From assembly GCA_025964675.1 (NCBI GenBank), contig JAOPYI010000193.1, positions 1-53,028 on the forward strand: a stretch of 53,028 bases of DNA, in the 5' to 3' direction. Position 1 is the first letter of the stretch, and each line of letters opens with the position of its first letter. The position numbers and the translations under genes were made by a program. Origin of the DNA: Sphaerisporangium sp. (GTDB taxonomy: Bacteria > Actinomycetota > Actinomycetes > Streptosporangiales > Streptosporangiaceae). This document shows, piece by piece, positions 15,659 to 24,674 of this stretch. The notes below the pieces were generated by a model. It saw nothing but the letters and a program-made list of their open reading frames with translations, searched no databases and had not been told where the DNA came from.

Positions 15659-16740
15659 CGCCCCCGGAGCGGCGGCTCTCGGTGCTGGACCGGTTGCTGC
15701 CGGTCTGGATCGCCGCCGCGATGATCGTGGGCCTGGTGGCCGGCCGGATGGTCCCCGGCCTCGGCGCGGGCCTGGACACGGTGAAGGTGGACGGCATCTC
15801 GCTGCCCATCGCGCTCGGCCTGCTGGTGATGATGTATCCGGTGCTGGCCAAGGTCCGCTACGACCGGCTGGATACGGTGACGCGTGACCGGCGGCTGCTG
15901 ATCCCGTCCCTGGTGCTGAACTGGGTGGCCGGCCCTGCCCTGATGTTCGCCCTGGCGTGGATCTTCCTGCCCGACCTGCCCGCCTACCGCACCGGACTGA
16001 TCATCGTGGGGCTGGCCCGCTGCATCGCCATGGTGATCATCTGGAACGATCTGGCATGCGGCGATCGGGAGGCCGCCGCCGTCCTGGTCGCGCTGAACAG
16101 CGTGTTCCAGGTGGTGGCGTTCGCGTTGCTGGGCTGGTTCTACCTGAGCGTGCTGCCGGGGTGGCTCGGCCTGTCCCAGACCACGCTGGATGTCTCGGCC
16201 TGGGGCATCGCCCGATCTGTCGTCATTTTCCTGGGCATCCCGCTGGTCGCCGGCTACCTCACCCGCCGGTTGGGCGAGAAGGCTCGAGGCCGGGAGTGGT
16301 ACGAAACGCGGTTCCTGCCCAAGATCGGCCCGGCCGCTCTGTGGGGGTTGCTGTTCACCATCGTGATCCTGTTCGCCCTGCAAGGCGATGCCATCAGCTC
16401 CAAGCCGTGGGACGTCGCCCGCATCGCGCTGCCACTGCTTGTCTACTTCGCAGTCATGTGGGCTGGTTCGTTCGCCGTGGGCCGGCTGGTCGGGCTGGGG
16501 TACGAGCGGACGGCGACGCTGGCGTTCACCGCGGCCGGCAACAACTTCGAGCTGGCCATCGCGGTCGCCATCGCCACCTTCGGCGTCACCTCAGGCCAGG
16601 CCTTGGCCGGCGTGGTGGGCCCGCTTATCGAGGTGCCGGTCCTGGTCGGGCTGGTCTACGTGTCCCTGGCGTTGCGCCGCCGTATCACCCCCCTTGTTGT
16701 AGCCGCCTCGCCCGAGGCCACCCACGTCTCTGCCACCTGA
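15655..16740 (+). CDS. acr3: Acr3 family arsenite efflux permease
   Basis: A 361-aa integral membrane protein with ten predicted helices that exports As(OH)3/arsenite using the proton gradient. The conserved helix with the essential cysteine reads IIVGLARCIAMVIIWND. ALNSVFQV, a sequence AAGNNFELAIAVAIATFG and GPLIEVPVLVGLVYVSL are Acr3 signatures. The ATG at 15655 overlaps the arsR stop by ATGA; upstream in-frame codons overlap arsR and are not expected to be used. It is the central detoxification step for the arsenite produced by ArsC and ArsI. Confidence 0.93.
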   Translation: MTPPERRLSVLDRLLPVWIAAAMIVGLVAGRMVPGLGAGLDTVKVDGISLPIALGLLVMMYPVLAKVRYDRLDTVTRDRRLLIPSLVLNWVAGPALMFALAWIFLPDLPAYRTGLIIVGLARCIAMVIIWNDLACGDREAAAVLVALNSVFQVVAFALLGWFYLSVLPGWLGLSQTTLDVSAWGIARSVVIFLGIPLVAGYLTRRLGEKARGREWYETRFLPKIGPAALWGLLFTIVILFALQGDAISSKPWDVARIALPLLVYFAVMWAGSFAVGRLVGLGYERTATLAFTAAGNNFELAIAVAIATFGVTSGQALAGVVGPLIEVPVLVGLVYVSLALRRRITPLVVAASPEATHVSAT

Positions 16741-16784
16741 CAGACCTGTCACTGGAAGGCGCTCCCGCGTTCAAGGAGTAACTC

Positions 16785-17183
16785 GTGTCCGACGTTCCCG
16801 AAGTGCTGTTCGTCTGCGTCCACAATGCCGGGCGCTCCCAGATGGCCGCCGCCCTGCTGGACCACCACGCCGCCGGGCGTATCCGCGTCCGCTCGGCCGG
16901 CTCCGCCCCCGCCGACTCGATCAACCCCGCCGTCGTCACCGCCATGGACGAGCTCGGCCTGGATCTGGCCAAGGAGTTCCCCAAGCCCCTGACCAGCGAG
17001 GCGGTACGATCCGCCGACGTGGTCATCACCATGGGCTGCGGGGACGCCTGCCCGATCTTCTCGGGCAAGCGCTACCTGGACTGGCAACTGCCCGATCCGG
17101 CGGGCAAGACAATCGACGAGATACGCCCCATACGCGATGAGATCGACCATCGAGTCAGAGAGCTGCTCGCGGAGCTGACGTAA
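16785..17183 (+). CDS. arsC: Arsenate reductase, low-molecular-weight phosphatase type
   Basis: A 132-aa LMW-PTP-fold reductase that converts As(V) to As(III). The P-loop CVHNAGRS (Cys11 to Arg17) binds arsenate. Two more cysteines, Cys85 and Cys89 in MGCGDACP, match the triple-cysteine relay of the thioredoxin-coupled family; a mycothiol-linked variant is possible in actinobacteria. The GTG at 16785 is preceded by AAGGAG at good spacing. It is cotranscribed after acr3 (44-base gap). Confidence 0.92.
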   Translation: MSDVPEVLFVCVHNAGRSQMAAALLDHHAAGRIRVRSAGSAPADSINPAVVTAMDELGLDLAKEFPKPLTSEAVRSADVVITMGCGDACPIFSGKRYLDWQLPDPAGKTIDEIRPIRDEIDHRVRELLAELT

Positions 17184-17212
17184 GCCCGCCTCCCGTGAAA
17201 GAGATATCCACC

Positions 17213-17710
17213 GTGATCATCCGGCCCATGCGAGCCGCCGACGCTGACGAGGTCCTCGGCATCTACCAGGCCGGGCTCGACGGTGGCGACGCCAGCTTCG
17301 AGACCACCGCACCCACATGGCAGGCCTTCGACGCCGCCAAGCTTCCCCTTCATCGGCACGTCGCCGTCGACGCCGTCACCGGCCACCTGCTCGGCTGGGT
17401 CGCCGCCACCGCCGTCTCAGACCGATGCGTCTACGCGGGGGTCGTCGAGCACTCGATCTACGTCGCTCCAGGCAACCACGGCCGCGGCATCGGGGCCGCG
17501 CTCCTGAACGCCCTCATCGAATCAACCGAGGCCGCCGGCATCTGGACCATCCAATCCGGCATCTTCCCCGAGAACACCGCCAGCCTCCACCTGCACGAGA
17601 AGGCGGGTTTCCGCACCGTGGGCACCCGGCACCACATAGGCCGTCACCATGGCCGCTGGCGCGACGTCGTCCTGCTCGAACGCCGCAGCGCCAAGGCGGG
17701 CGCAGACTGA
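17213..17710 (+). CDS. arsN1: GNAT acetyltransferase, ArsN1/phosphinothricin acetyltransferase-like
   Basis: A 165-aa GNAT enzyme. It begins IIRPMRAADADEVLGIY. The acetyl-CoA loop is GNHGRGIG (about residues 85-92), and the C-terminal FRTVGTRHHIGRHHGRWRD is typical of the PAT/Bar family. In arsenic operons this branch is ArsN1, which N-acetylates the antibiotic arsinothricin and sometimes phosphinothricin. The GTG at 17213 has GAAAGAGA upstream; a GTG at 17195 would add six residues but lacks a clear site. Position directly after arsC supports the ArsN1 call over a herbicide-resistance role. Confidence 0.8.
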   Translation: MIIRPMRAADADEVLGIYQAGLDGGDASFETTAPTWQAFDAAKLPLHRHVAVDAVTGHLLGWVAATAVSDRCVYAGVVEHSIYVAPGNHGRGIGAALLNALIESTEAAGIWTIQSGIFPENTASLHLHEKAGFRTVGTRHHIGRHHGRWRDVVLLERRSAKAGAD

Positions 17711-17727
17711 ACCGCCAGAGTAGGCCG

Positions 17728-17976
17728 TCACTCCTCTTCCTCGGTGTACGCCTCGTAGAGCTCGCGGCGGAGGAGATCGGTGCGGACCATCAGCGCGCCT
17801 AGGAGCTCCTCGTCGTTCAGGCCGTCGGTCCTTCTGAAAGCCCACGAAGAGCGGCCCTCGTCGTCGAAGCACTTGACCAGGATGATCGCGCCCAGGGCCG
17901 TCCAGCCCTCGGGGAGCGGGGACACGACGAGCCCCGCCAGAGCCTCGCCCACCGGGACGTAATCATCCTCTTCCAC
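17728..17976 (-). CDS. Small acidic conserved-type hypothetical protein
   Basis: An 82-aa soluble protein beginning VEEDDYVPVGEALAGLV and ending in an acidic tail (YEAYTEEEE). The GTG at 17976 has GGGAGAAG five bases upstream; the open frame extends further, but its N-terminal part is arginine-rich and looks non-coding. I do not recognise a domain. It is convergent with the ars operon end. The composition suggests a small regulatory or immunity-like protein, but no function can be assigned. Confidence 0.65.
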   Translation of the reverse strand: MEEDDYVPVGEALAGLVVSPLPEGWTALGAIILVKCFDDEGRSSWAFRRTDGLNDEELLGALMVRTDLLRRELYEAYTEEEE

Positions 17977-18308
17977 CGTGACTTCTCCCAAAGTGTGCGT
18001 GCCCGTACCGGGGAACACCGTACGGGACGCGAAATTGCTGAGTGAACATGTACAGGCGAAATGCCCGGTGCGCGGGCCGTGAACGCCTCCGAAGCCGTCA
18101 TTCTTCGTGCGGACGCCTCCCCGTGCGCCGCGGCCCCAGCGCGCCCTCCGCGCTGAAGCCCGCCATCGGGGTGATCGTCGCCGTGCCCCCTCCGCCATGC
18201 GTTCCTCGGGGCGGGACTCCGCGGCGGTCATCGGCGCGCGCCGATATCGAGGTGCGTGGAGTCGCCCGCGCTAGGTAACCTCCGCGAGAAGGTTGGGGAG
18301 GGATCGTC

Positions 18309-19919
18309 GTGGCGCATGTCGAGGTCGGCCGTCTGACGTATGTACTGCCGGATGGGCGCCCGTTGCTGAACGAGGTCTCCTTCCGGATCGGCGAGGGCGT
18401 CAAGGCGGCGCTGGTGGGGCCGAACGGCGCGGGCAAGACCACTTTGATGCGGCTGATCGCGGGCGACCTGCGGGCGGTCGAGGGGAGCGTCGCCAGCTCT
18501 GGTGGCCTCGGCATCATGCGGCAGTTCATCGGGAGCATCCGCGACGGCCGCACCGTGCAGGAGCTGCTGCTGTCAGTGGCTCCCGAGCGCGTGCGCGAGT
18601 CGGCGCGCAAGCTCGACGAGGCCGAGCTCGTCATGATGGACCGCGACGACGAGAAGACCCAGATGCGCTACGCCCAGGCGATCACGGACCACACCGACGC
18701 CGGCGGCTACGACATCGAGGTGCTCTGGGACACCTGCACGATCGCCGCCCTCGGCGCGCCGTACGACAACGTGAAGTACCGCGAGGTCAGCACCCTGTCG
18801 GGCGGTGAGCAGAAGCGGCTGGTGCTGGAGGCGCTCCTCCGTGGCCCCGACCAGACCCTGCTTCTCGACGAGCCCGACAACTACCTCGACGTTCCGGGCA
18901 AGCTCTGGCTCGAGCAGGCTCTCAGGGAGACGCCGAAGACCGTCCTGCTCGTCTCCCACGACCGGCAGCTGCTGGCGAACGCCGCCGACCGCATCGTCAC
19001 CGTTGAGTCCGGCAACGTGTGGATCCACGGCGGCGGCTTCATCACCTACGCCGCGGCCCGCAAGGAGCGCAACGAGCGTCTCGACGAGCTGCGCCGCCGC
19101 TGGGACGAGGAGTACGCGAAGATCAAGCGCCTGGTCACCATGCTGAAGCAGAAGGCCATGTACAACGACGGCATGGCCCCGGCCTACCACGCGGCACAGA
19201 CCCGCCTCCGGCGGTTCGAGGAGGCCGGGCCGCCCGAGGAGGCGCCCAAGGACCAGATGATCACCATGCGCCTGCGCGGCGGGCGCACGGGCAAGCGGGC
19301 GGTGATCTGCGAGGGTCTGGAGCTGACCGGTCTCATGCGGCCGTTCGACCTGGAGGTCTGGTACGGCGAGCGGGTGGCGGTGCTCGGCTCCAACGGCTCG
19401 GGCAAGTCCCACTTCCTCCGCCTCGTCGCGGGGGAGGAGATCCGGCACACCGGCGTCGCGCGGCTCGGGGCGAGGGTCGTCCCCGGCCACTTCGCCCAGA
19501 CGCACACCCGGCCCGAGCTCCAGGGCAGGACCCCCTGCGAGATCGTCATGACCGAGCACGCCAGGCTGAAGAACGAGGCGATGAAGGCGCTTGCGCGCTA
19601 CGAGCTGGCGGGCACCATCGCCGAGCAGCGCTTCGAGACGCTGTCGGGCGGCCAGCAGGCCAGGCTGCAGATCCTCTTGCTGGAGCTGTCCGGCACGACG
19701 CTGCTCCTGCTGGACGAGCCGACCGACAACCTCGACCTCGCGAGCGCCGAAGCCCTGCAGGAGGGCCTGGACCAGTTCCAGGGGACCGTGCTCGCCGTCA
19801 CCCACGACCGCTGGTTCGCCGCCGACTTCGACCGCTACCTGGTGTTCGGCGCCGACGGACAGGTGTACGAGTCGCCTGAGCCGGTCTGGGACGAGGCCCG
19901 GGTGGTGCGGGATCGCTGA
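18309..19919 (+). CDS. ABC-F family ATPase
   Basis: A 536-aa cytosolic protein with two ABC domains and no membrane segment. Domain 1 has Walker A GPNGAGKTT (about 38-46), signature LSGGEQKRLVLEALL and Walker B LLLDEPDNYLD. The interdomain linker (about residues 245-320) is charged and contains AYHAAQTRLRRFEEAG. Domain 2 has GSNGSGKSH, LSGGQQARLQILLLEL and LLLLDEPTDNLDL. ABC-F proteins act on the ribosome, either as translation factors or antibiotic-protection factors. The GTG at 18309 follows GGGAGGG. Without tree data I cannot say whether it protects against a drug. Confidence 0.9.
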   Translation: MAHVEVGRLTYVLPDGRPLLNEVSFRIGEGVKAALVGPNGAGKTTLMRLIAGDLRAVEGSVASSGGLGIMRQFIGSIRDGRTVQELLLSVAPERVRESARKLDEAELVMMDRDDEKTQMRYAQAITDHTDAGGYDIEVLWDTCTIAALGAPYDNVKYREVSTLSGGEQKRLVLEALLRGPDQTLLLDEPDNYLDVPGKLWLEQALRETPKTVLLVSHDRQLLANAADRIVTVESGNVWIHGGGFITYAAARKERNERLDELRRRWDEEYAKIKRLVTMLKQKAMYNDGMAPAYHAAQTRLRRFEEAGPPEEAPKDQMITMRLRGGRTGKRAVICEGLELTGLMRPFDLEVWYGERVAVLGSNGSGKSHFLRLVAGEEIRHTGVARLGARVVPGHFAQTHTRPELQGRTPCEIVMTEHARLKNEAMKALARYELAGTIAEQRFETLSGGQQARLQILLLELSGTTLLLLDEPTDNLDLASAEALQEGLDQFQGTVLAVTHDRWFAADFDRYLVFGADGQVYESPEPVWDEARVVRDR

Positions 19920-20020
19920 GGCGCGCCGCGCCCGGCGGGAGGTGTGGGGCCGTTAAAGAATCCGTACGGCTTGCGCGTGTCGCGGGAGTCACGCCCGACT
20001 AACCGGGCTATGACGGCCTT

Positions 20021-20845
20021 GTGACCCAGCGTAGTCGAAACACGACAGCACTCGTACTCGGACTCGGGGTAGTGGCGGCAGCGACGCTTCTCGCCGGGTG
20101 TGGCCGCGACGAGCCGCGGCGTAAGCAGCCGCTCAAGCCGCTCGTCATCAAGGAGCAGACGTCATCGGTCACCCAGGGGACCGGTGGCTACGTGGTGACC
20201 TGGGCGGGCGTCATCAGCAACCCGAACCGGTGGCACTTCGGCGAGAACGTCGCCGCCACCGTGGTGGGGCGCGACGCGGCCGGCAAGGAGGTCGTCCGCA
20301 TGGAGCAGCCTCTGGACGCCGTGCCTCCGGCGGGATCGCTCAAGTTCACCGGCCAGGCCATGGCGTCCGCCAAGCCGGTGGACGTGAGGGTGGCGTACAA
20401 GCCGGCCCAGTGGCGGCAGGCGGCACGGATCCCCTCGGCGTTCGTGACGTTCCCGATCTCGGCGTCCAGGACCGAGAAGCTCGGCAACGGCTCGTACCTC
20501 GTGACCGGCGCGGTCGGGAACCCGTACCAGAAGGCGGCGACCAGCCTCGTGGTGACCGCGCTGCTGAGGGACAAGGACGGCAAGCTCGTCGGCGGGGCCA
20601 GCACGTACGTGGACGACGTGCACGCGGAGGCTCCTCGCCGGTTCGTCCTGACCATCGACAGTCTGAACGGCGTCGGGCCGGTGGCGCGTACGGACATCAG
20701 CGCCAGGACCTGGGGGTCGAGCGGGCGGCCGTACGAGGAACTGGCCATGAGCGGCGCGGTGCCGCCCAGCACGGTCAAGCCGAAGACACCGCCGTTCGCC
20801 AGGGACCGCGGGTACCAGGCGATGCCGGTCGACCGACGGCCGTGA
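20021..20845 (+). CDS. Putative lipoprotein
   Basis: A 274-aa exported protein. The N terminus is basic, then hydrophobic, then TLLAGC, a clear lipobox (Cys about residue 27). The mature part holds two related beta-rich segments: YVVTWAGVISNPNRWHFGENV and, later, YLVTGAVGNPYQKAATSLVV. This resembles a duplicated FxLYD/immunoglobulin-like fold. Start GTG at 20021. It is transcribed in the same direction as the next gene but separated by about 85 bases. No enzyme motif is visible. Confidence 0.75.
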   Translation: MTQRSRNTTALVLGLGVVAAATLLAGCGRDEPRRKQPLKPLVIKEQTSSVTQGTGGYVVTWAGVISNPNRWHFGENVAATVVGRDAAGKEVVRMEQPLDAVPPAGSLKFTGQAMASAKPVDVRVAYKPAQWRQAARIPSAFVTFPISASRTEKLGNGSYLVTGAVGNPYQKAATSLVVTALLRDKDGKLVGGASTYVDDVHAEAPRRFVLTIDSLNGVGPVARTDISARTWGSSGRPYEELAMSGAVPPSTVKPKTPPFARDRGYQAMPVDRRP

Positions 20846-20931
20846 GCGCCGGGCTGACGATGCCCACGTCCGGTGGCGAGCGGCCGCCCCCACTATGGAT
20901 CTTGAAATCACCGGCGGGTTACGGTAGTTAC

Positions 20932-22035
20932 ATGACTTCCCCCCGGATAGTCCTGTTCGGTGCCACCGGGTTCACCGGCCGGCTCACCGTCGAGGCGCTC
21001 CTGGCCCGCGGTGCCCACCCCCTGCTGGCAGGAAGGGACCCGGCAAGGTTGGAGGCGCTCGCCTCCTCGCTGCCGGTCGAACTGCCGACCGCGGTCGCCG
21101 ACGTGAACCGGCCGGCCACGCTACGCAGGATCATCGAGCCGGGGAATGTGGTCATCTCCACTGTGGGGCCGTTCGCCCGGTGGGGGGAGCCCGCGGTCGA
21201 GGCCGCGATCGAGGCGGGTGGCGTCTACCTCGACTCCACCGGCGAACCGACGTTCATCCGGCGGATCTTCCAGCGGTACGGCCCCGCGGCCGCCGCCTCA
21301 GGGACCACGCTGCTCACGGCGTTCGGATACGACTACGTTCCGGGAAATCTCGCGGCCTCTCTTGCCTTGCAGAAGGCGGGATCAGAAGCAGTCCGGGTCG
21401 ATATAGGCTATTTCGTCCAAGGCAATATGGCGCGCCGAACCAGCGCAGGCACGCGGGCGTCCGCCCTTGGAATGGTCCTCGAACCGATGTACGGCTTTCG
21501 CCATGGCCGCATTCTTCGCGAACACGGGCGCACCCGGACTTTCTCCGTAAACGGCCGCCGGAGGCATGGACTGTCCGTGGGCGCCTCCGAGCATTTCGCC
21601 CTGCCGCGCACGCATTCCGGCCTCCGCGAGGTGAACGTCTACCTGGGCTGGCTCGGCGGGCTCACCAGGGCCGCCGGGGTGCTGTCCAGGGCCACCCCCT
21701 TCATCGCGGCGATCCCCGGTGTCAAGCGGGTCACAGAAGCCGTCGCCGACCGGGTGATCCAGTCGGCGAACCGGGACGACTCGGCGGCGTCCGGCGACGG
21801 CATCTCATCGCAGATCGTCGCCGAAGCCTACGACCAGGGCGGCAGGCGGCTCTCCTCGGTGGAACTGCGGGGCGGCGACCCTTACGACTTCACCGCGCGC
21901 GCTCTGGCGTGGGCCGCCACCACCGCCGCCACCGGAGGCGTGACCGCGCAAGGAGCCGTGGGGCCGGTGGAGGCGTTCGGCCTGGAGACCCTCACGCGGG
22001 GTTGCGCGGAGGCGGGGCTGCGCGCAGAGCCGTGA
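20932..22035 (+). CDS. Saccharopine dehydrogenase-like NAD(P)-binding protein
   Basis: A 367-aa Rossmann-fold protein of the saccharopine dehydrogenase NADP-binding group (trans-acting enoyl reductase-like in mycobacteria). It starts RIVLFGATGFTG, the dinucleotide loop, then LLAGRDPARLEAL, suggesting NADP. ISTVGPFARWGEPAVEAA and YLDSTGEP follow, both typical of this family. The ATG at 20932 has no ribosome-binding site and the transcript may be leaderless. The function may be lipid or polyketide tailoring, but is unproven. The middle (about residues 145-225) uses more AT-ending codons than the rest of the gene. Confidence 0.82.
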   Translation: MTSPRIVLFGATGFTGRLTVEALLARGAHPLLAGRDPARLEALASSLPVELPTAVADVNRPATLRRIIEPGNVVISTVGPFARWGEPAVEAAIEAGGVYLDSTGEPTFIRRIFQRYGPAAAASGTTLLTAFGYDYVPGNLAASLALQKAGSEAVRVDIGYFVQGNMARRTSAGTRASALGMVLEPMYGFRHGRILREHGRTRTFSVNGRRRHGLSVGASEHFALPRTHSGLREVNVYLGWLGGLTRAAGVLSRATPFIAAIPGVKRVTEAVADRVIQSANRDDSAASGDGISSQIVAEAYDQGGRRLSSVELRGGDPYDFTARALAWAATTAATGGVTAQGAVGPVEAFGLETLTRGCAEAGLRAEP

Positions 22036-22333
22036 TCATTTGACACCGTCGCGCCGATGAGCGGCCATGTCATGCGAAATACTTGGTGCGCAGGAGATAT
22101 GGTCGTACGAAAAGCGGGGTCTTAAGGTCACGAAAGGTTCGACACCGCCACCCGCCAGGACCTGCGCTTCCTCCAGCCAAACCCGCTAATGGTGATATGT
22201 CGAATTTGATGGCCATATCGGACCTAGGCCGCGCCAAACAATCTTGCTCTGTTTCATCACGGTATTAATACAACGCTGGTCATGTCAGGGAAACGGTAGA
22301 GCGAGCAGTTACCAAGCCTTTACTGTCGGTCAC

Positions 22334-23887
22334 ATGAATGACAGCGTCCTGGTCGAGGCACTCCGCGCCCGCGATCCCGGTGCCCTCGCTGCCCTCTACG
22401 ACAGCCACGCCGACAGCGTCTACAGATACGCCTGGGCCGTCCTCGAGAGCCCCGACAGCGCGCAGGTCGCGTTGCGCGACACGTTGATCGCGGCAGAGGC
22501 GCACGTTCACGCGCTGGCCGACCCCGAGCGGCTGCGTGTCTGGCTCTACGCGCTGGCGCGAGGGGAATGCGTGCGCAGGCGCTCGGTCGTCCCGTCGGCC
22601 GGCGGCGAGGAGACCGCGTCCGGCGGCCAGGCGGTGCCGGAGGCTCCGGACGGCGACCTCCGGCTGGTCGCCGTGAACGCCGTCGGGGCCCTGCCGCGCG
22701 ACGAGAGGGAGATCCTCGACCTCCTCACCCGGCACGCCATCCCCGAGCACGAGCTCTCCACCGTGCTCGGCATCACGGCGGCCGAGGCCGACCGGCTCCG
22801 GCAGGACGCCTGCGGGCGCCTGCAGGCCCTGGTGACCATCGAGATCCTGGCCCGAAACGCCGCGCACGACTGCCCGGGCAGGGCGGAGATCATCTCTGGC
22901 TTCACCGGCGACCTCGATGAGGAGACACGCGAGCGGCTCCTCCAGCACCTCGAGCACTGCACCGCCTGCGCCCCGCATCTCGAGCGCCAGGTCTCGGCGG
23001 CCAAGGTCTTCAACCTGCTTCCCGAGCCCCTGTTACCAGAGACCCTGCGCGTGCGCGTGATGAGCTGTTTCATCGACCCCGAGCTGGTCCCGTACCGCCG
23101 GTTCGTCGCGCGTCGTACGGGGTTGCTCAACTCCGACGGGTTTCCCGTTCGCGGGACCAAAGGGGATCGGCGCTGGCCTCAGGGTCTTGCGGGCGCTGTG
23201 GCGGCGGTCGCTATGGTCCTCGGCGCCATAGTCCTCTACAGCGCCCTGCGCGCGGCGGACGACCCGCTCCCACGTAGCGGGTACGGCGCCTTGCCCGCGC
23301 CGCCGGCGTCGCCCGCGGGGGGGACGCCGGCCGGCGCCGATCCCACCAGGCATCCCGCGGCGCTGACGCCCGTCGCCGGCGGCACGCCGTCCGTCCCCGC
23401 GGCCTCTCCCGGATCCGTGGTGCCGCCCATCGCCGTGATACGCCTGGGCACCGGCGTGCCGATCCCGCCGGCGCTCGTGGCGACGCCCTCCCCGTCACGC
23501 TCCACGCACGCCGGGACCCCGAGGCCGGCGCCGTCGTCCTCTCCTCTTCCGACACCTCCTCCGGCTCCGCCGACAGACAGCCCGACCGTCGTCCCGCCCA
23601 CACCTCCCGCCACGCCCACTGAGCCGCCCGGGGAGCCCTCGGGCGAGCCGACGCCGACGGCGAGTCATCAGCACGACCCCGCGCCCACGCCCTGTCCCTC
23701 CAAGCCCCGGCGCACCCCGCCGGCCACTCCCTCGCCTTCGAGGGCGGGCGACCCGTCCTCGACTCTGGCGCCGTCGCACGGCCACGCGCGGCACGCCTCC
23801 GGGGGCTACCCGCCCCCGCCCCGGCGGGAGTGGGGTCACCGGTCGCGGTGGCTTGGACGCCCGGGCGAATTCCACCACGTCGAGTGA
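22334..23887 (+). CDS. ECF sigma-like protein with fused zinc finger, membrane helix and Pro-rich tail
   Basis: A 517-aa fusion. Residues 1-80 resemble sigma region 2 (LYDSHADSVYRYAWAVL). Residues 110-170 resemble region 4 with a helix-turn-helix (ALPRDEREILDLL, HELSTVLGITAAEADRLR). Residues about 178-222 carry an anti-sigma zinc-binding motif HLEHCTAC (H-x3-C-x2-C, 205-212). A single membrane helix lies at about 284-305. Some 200 residues of Pro/Ser/Thr-rich tail would be outside the cell. I choose ATG 22334 because upstream codons lack coding character. Actinobacterial ECF groups with C-terminal anti-sigma-like extensions are known; here sigma, anti-sigma and exported sensor are one chain, so release or membrane-tethered signalling is implied. 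Confidence 0.78.
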   Translation: MNDSVLVEALRARDPGALAALYDSHADSVYRYAWAVLESPDSAQVALRDTLIAAEAHVHALADPERLRVWLYALARGECVRRRSVVPSAGGEETASGGQAVPEAPDGDLRLVAVNAVGALPRDEREILDLLTRHAIPEHELSTVLGITAAEADRLRQDACGRLQALVTIEILARNAAHDCPGRAEIISGFTGDLDEETRERLLQHLEHCTACAPHLERQVSAAKVFNLLPEPLLPETLRVRVMSCFIDPELVPYRRFVARRTGLLNSDGFPVRGTKGDRRWPQGLAGAVAAVAMVLGAIVLYSALRAADDPLPRSGYGALPAPPASPAGGTPAGADPTRHPAALTPVAGGTPSVPAASPGSVVPPIAVIRLGTGVPIPPALVATPSPSRSTHAGTPRPAPSSSPLPTPPPAPPTDSPTVVPPTPPATPTEPPGEPSGEPTPTASHQHDPAPTPCPSKPRRTPPATPSPSRAGDPSSTLAPSHGHARHASGGYPPPPRREWGHRSRWLGRPGEFHHVE

Positions 23888-23902
23888 TCGCCACTCTCGA
23901 CC

Positions 23903-24553
23903 GTGTTCACCTTCCGTGACGACCCGCATCTCGGTCGCAGGGTGTTCCCGCGCCCGGTCGCACCTGAGCTGACCCGTCTGGTGCCCCGCATCCACCGCGC
24001 CGACTGGCCGGTCTGGCTCGACCCGGGGCCGAGGATGCTGCGCGACGTGCTCGAACTGTGCCGCCTGCAGACCGCTCGCGGTCTCGCCGTGCTCTCCTGG
24101 CTGTCGGAGGGCGAGGTGCCCGATGACGTCGCCTGGCTCTGGCCGGGATGCCGCCTCACCGGGCCCAGGCAGCACCTGATGTACGAGGCCGCCGCCGCGA
24201 TCCCCGACGCCGCGCTCGGCCTCGTGGTCTCCAACTGGACCTGGGTGCTCGACACCCGTTTCGCGGGCCAAGTCACGGCCCCCTACCTCGCCGGCACCGC
24301 CTATCCCGACGACGGGTACACCGCCGCGCAGGCGACCGTGACGCTGATGCGCATCTGGGAGCGGCACGCCGAGGCGCGGCCCGCGCTGGGCGCCGCCTGG
24401 GCGGCGAGCCGCACGACAGCCGACTGGTGCAAGGCGGCCGAGCTGTGCGCCGCGTACCACCGTGAGGCCCCGGTCTTCACCTATCCCAGGGGCCCGTTTC
24501 CCTCCTTGGCCGGCATCCGGCCCTGGATATCGCGCCTGCTCCGTCTCGTCTGA
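23903..24553 (+). CDS. Hypothetical protein
   Basis: A 216-aa protein, GTG start at 23903, 15 bases after the sigma-like gene and so probably in its operon. It is rich in Trp and Arg, with LVPRIHRADWPVWLDPGPRM near the N terminus and a helical C-terminal half. No signal peptide, membrane segment or known motif is recognisable. No Shine-Dalgarno site is obvious, so coupling to the upstream stop is likely. Confidence 0.6.
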   Translation: MFTFRDDPHLGRRVFPRPVAPELTRLVPRIHRADWPVWLDPGPRMLRDVLELCRLQTARGLAVLSWLSEGEVPDDVAWLWPGCRLTGPRQHLMYEAAAAIPDAALGLVVSNWTWVLDTRFAGQVTAPYLAGTAYPDDGYTAAQATVTLMRIWERHAEARPALGAAWAASRTTADWCKAAELCAAYHREAPVFTYPRGPFPSLAGIRPWISRLLRLV

Positions 24554-24674
24554 TCACAGAAAGTGACGGACAGCGTGTGCGGAATGTGACCGCAGGGAAA
24601 CCTGTGGATGTGGTGCGATGTCACCCCCGACGCCCACGCGAGACTTTCAGCTTGGCGAGTCGAGAGGGGTGCGC

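Noticed and set aside
22244-22333. N-terminal extension of the sigma-like protein
   Set aside because: The 30 extra residues do not resemble sigma region 2 and the DNA looks like promoter region.
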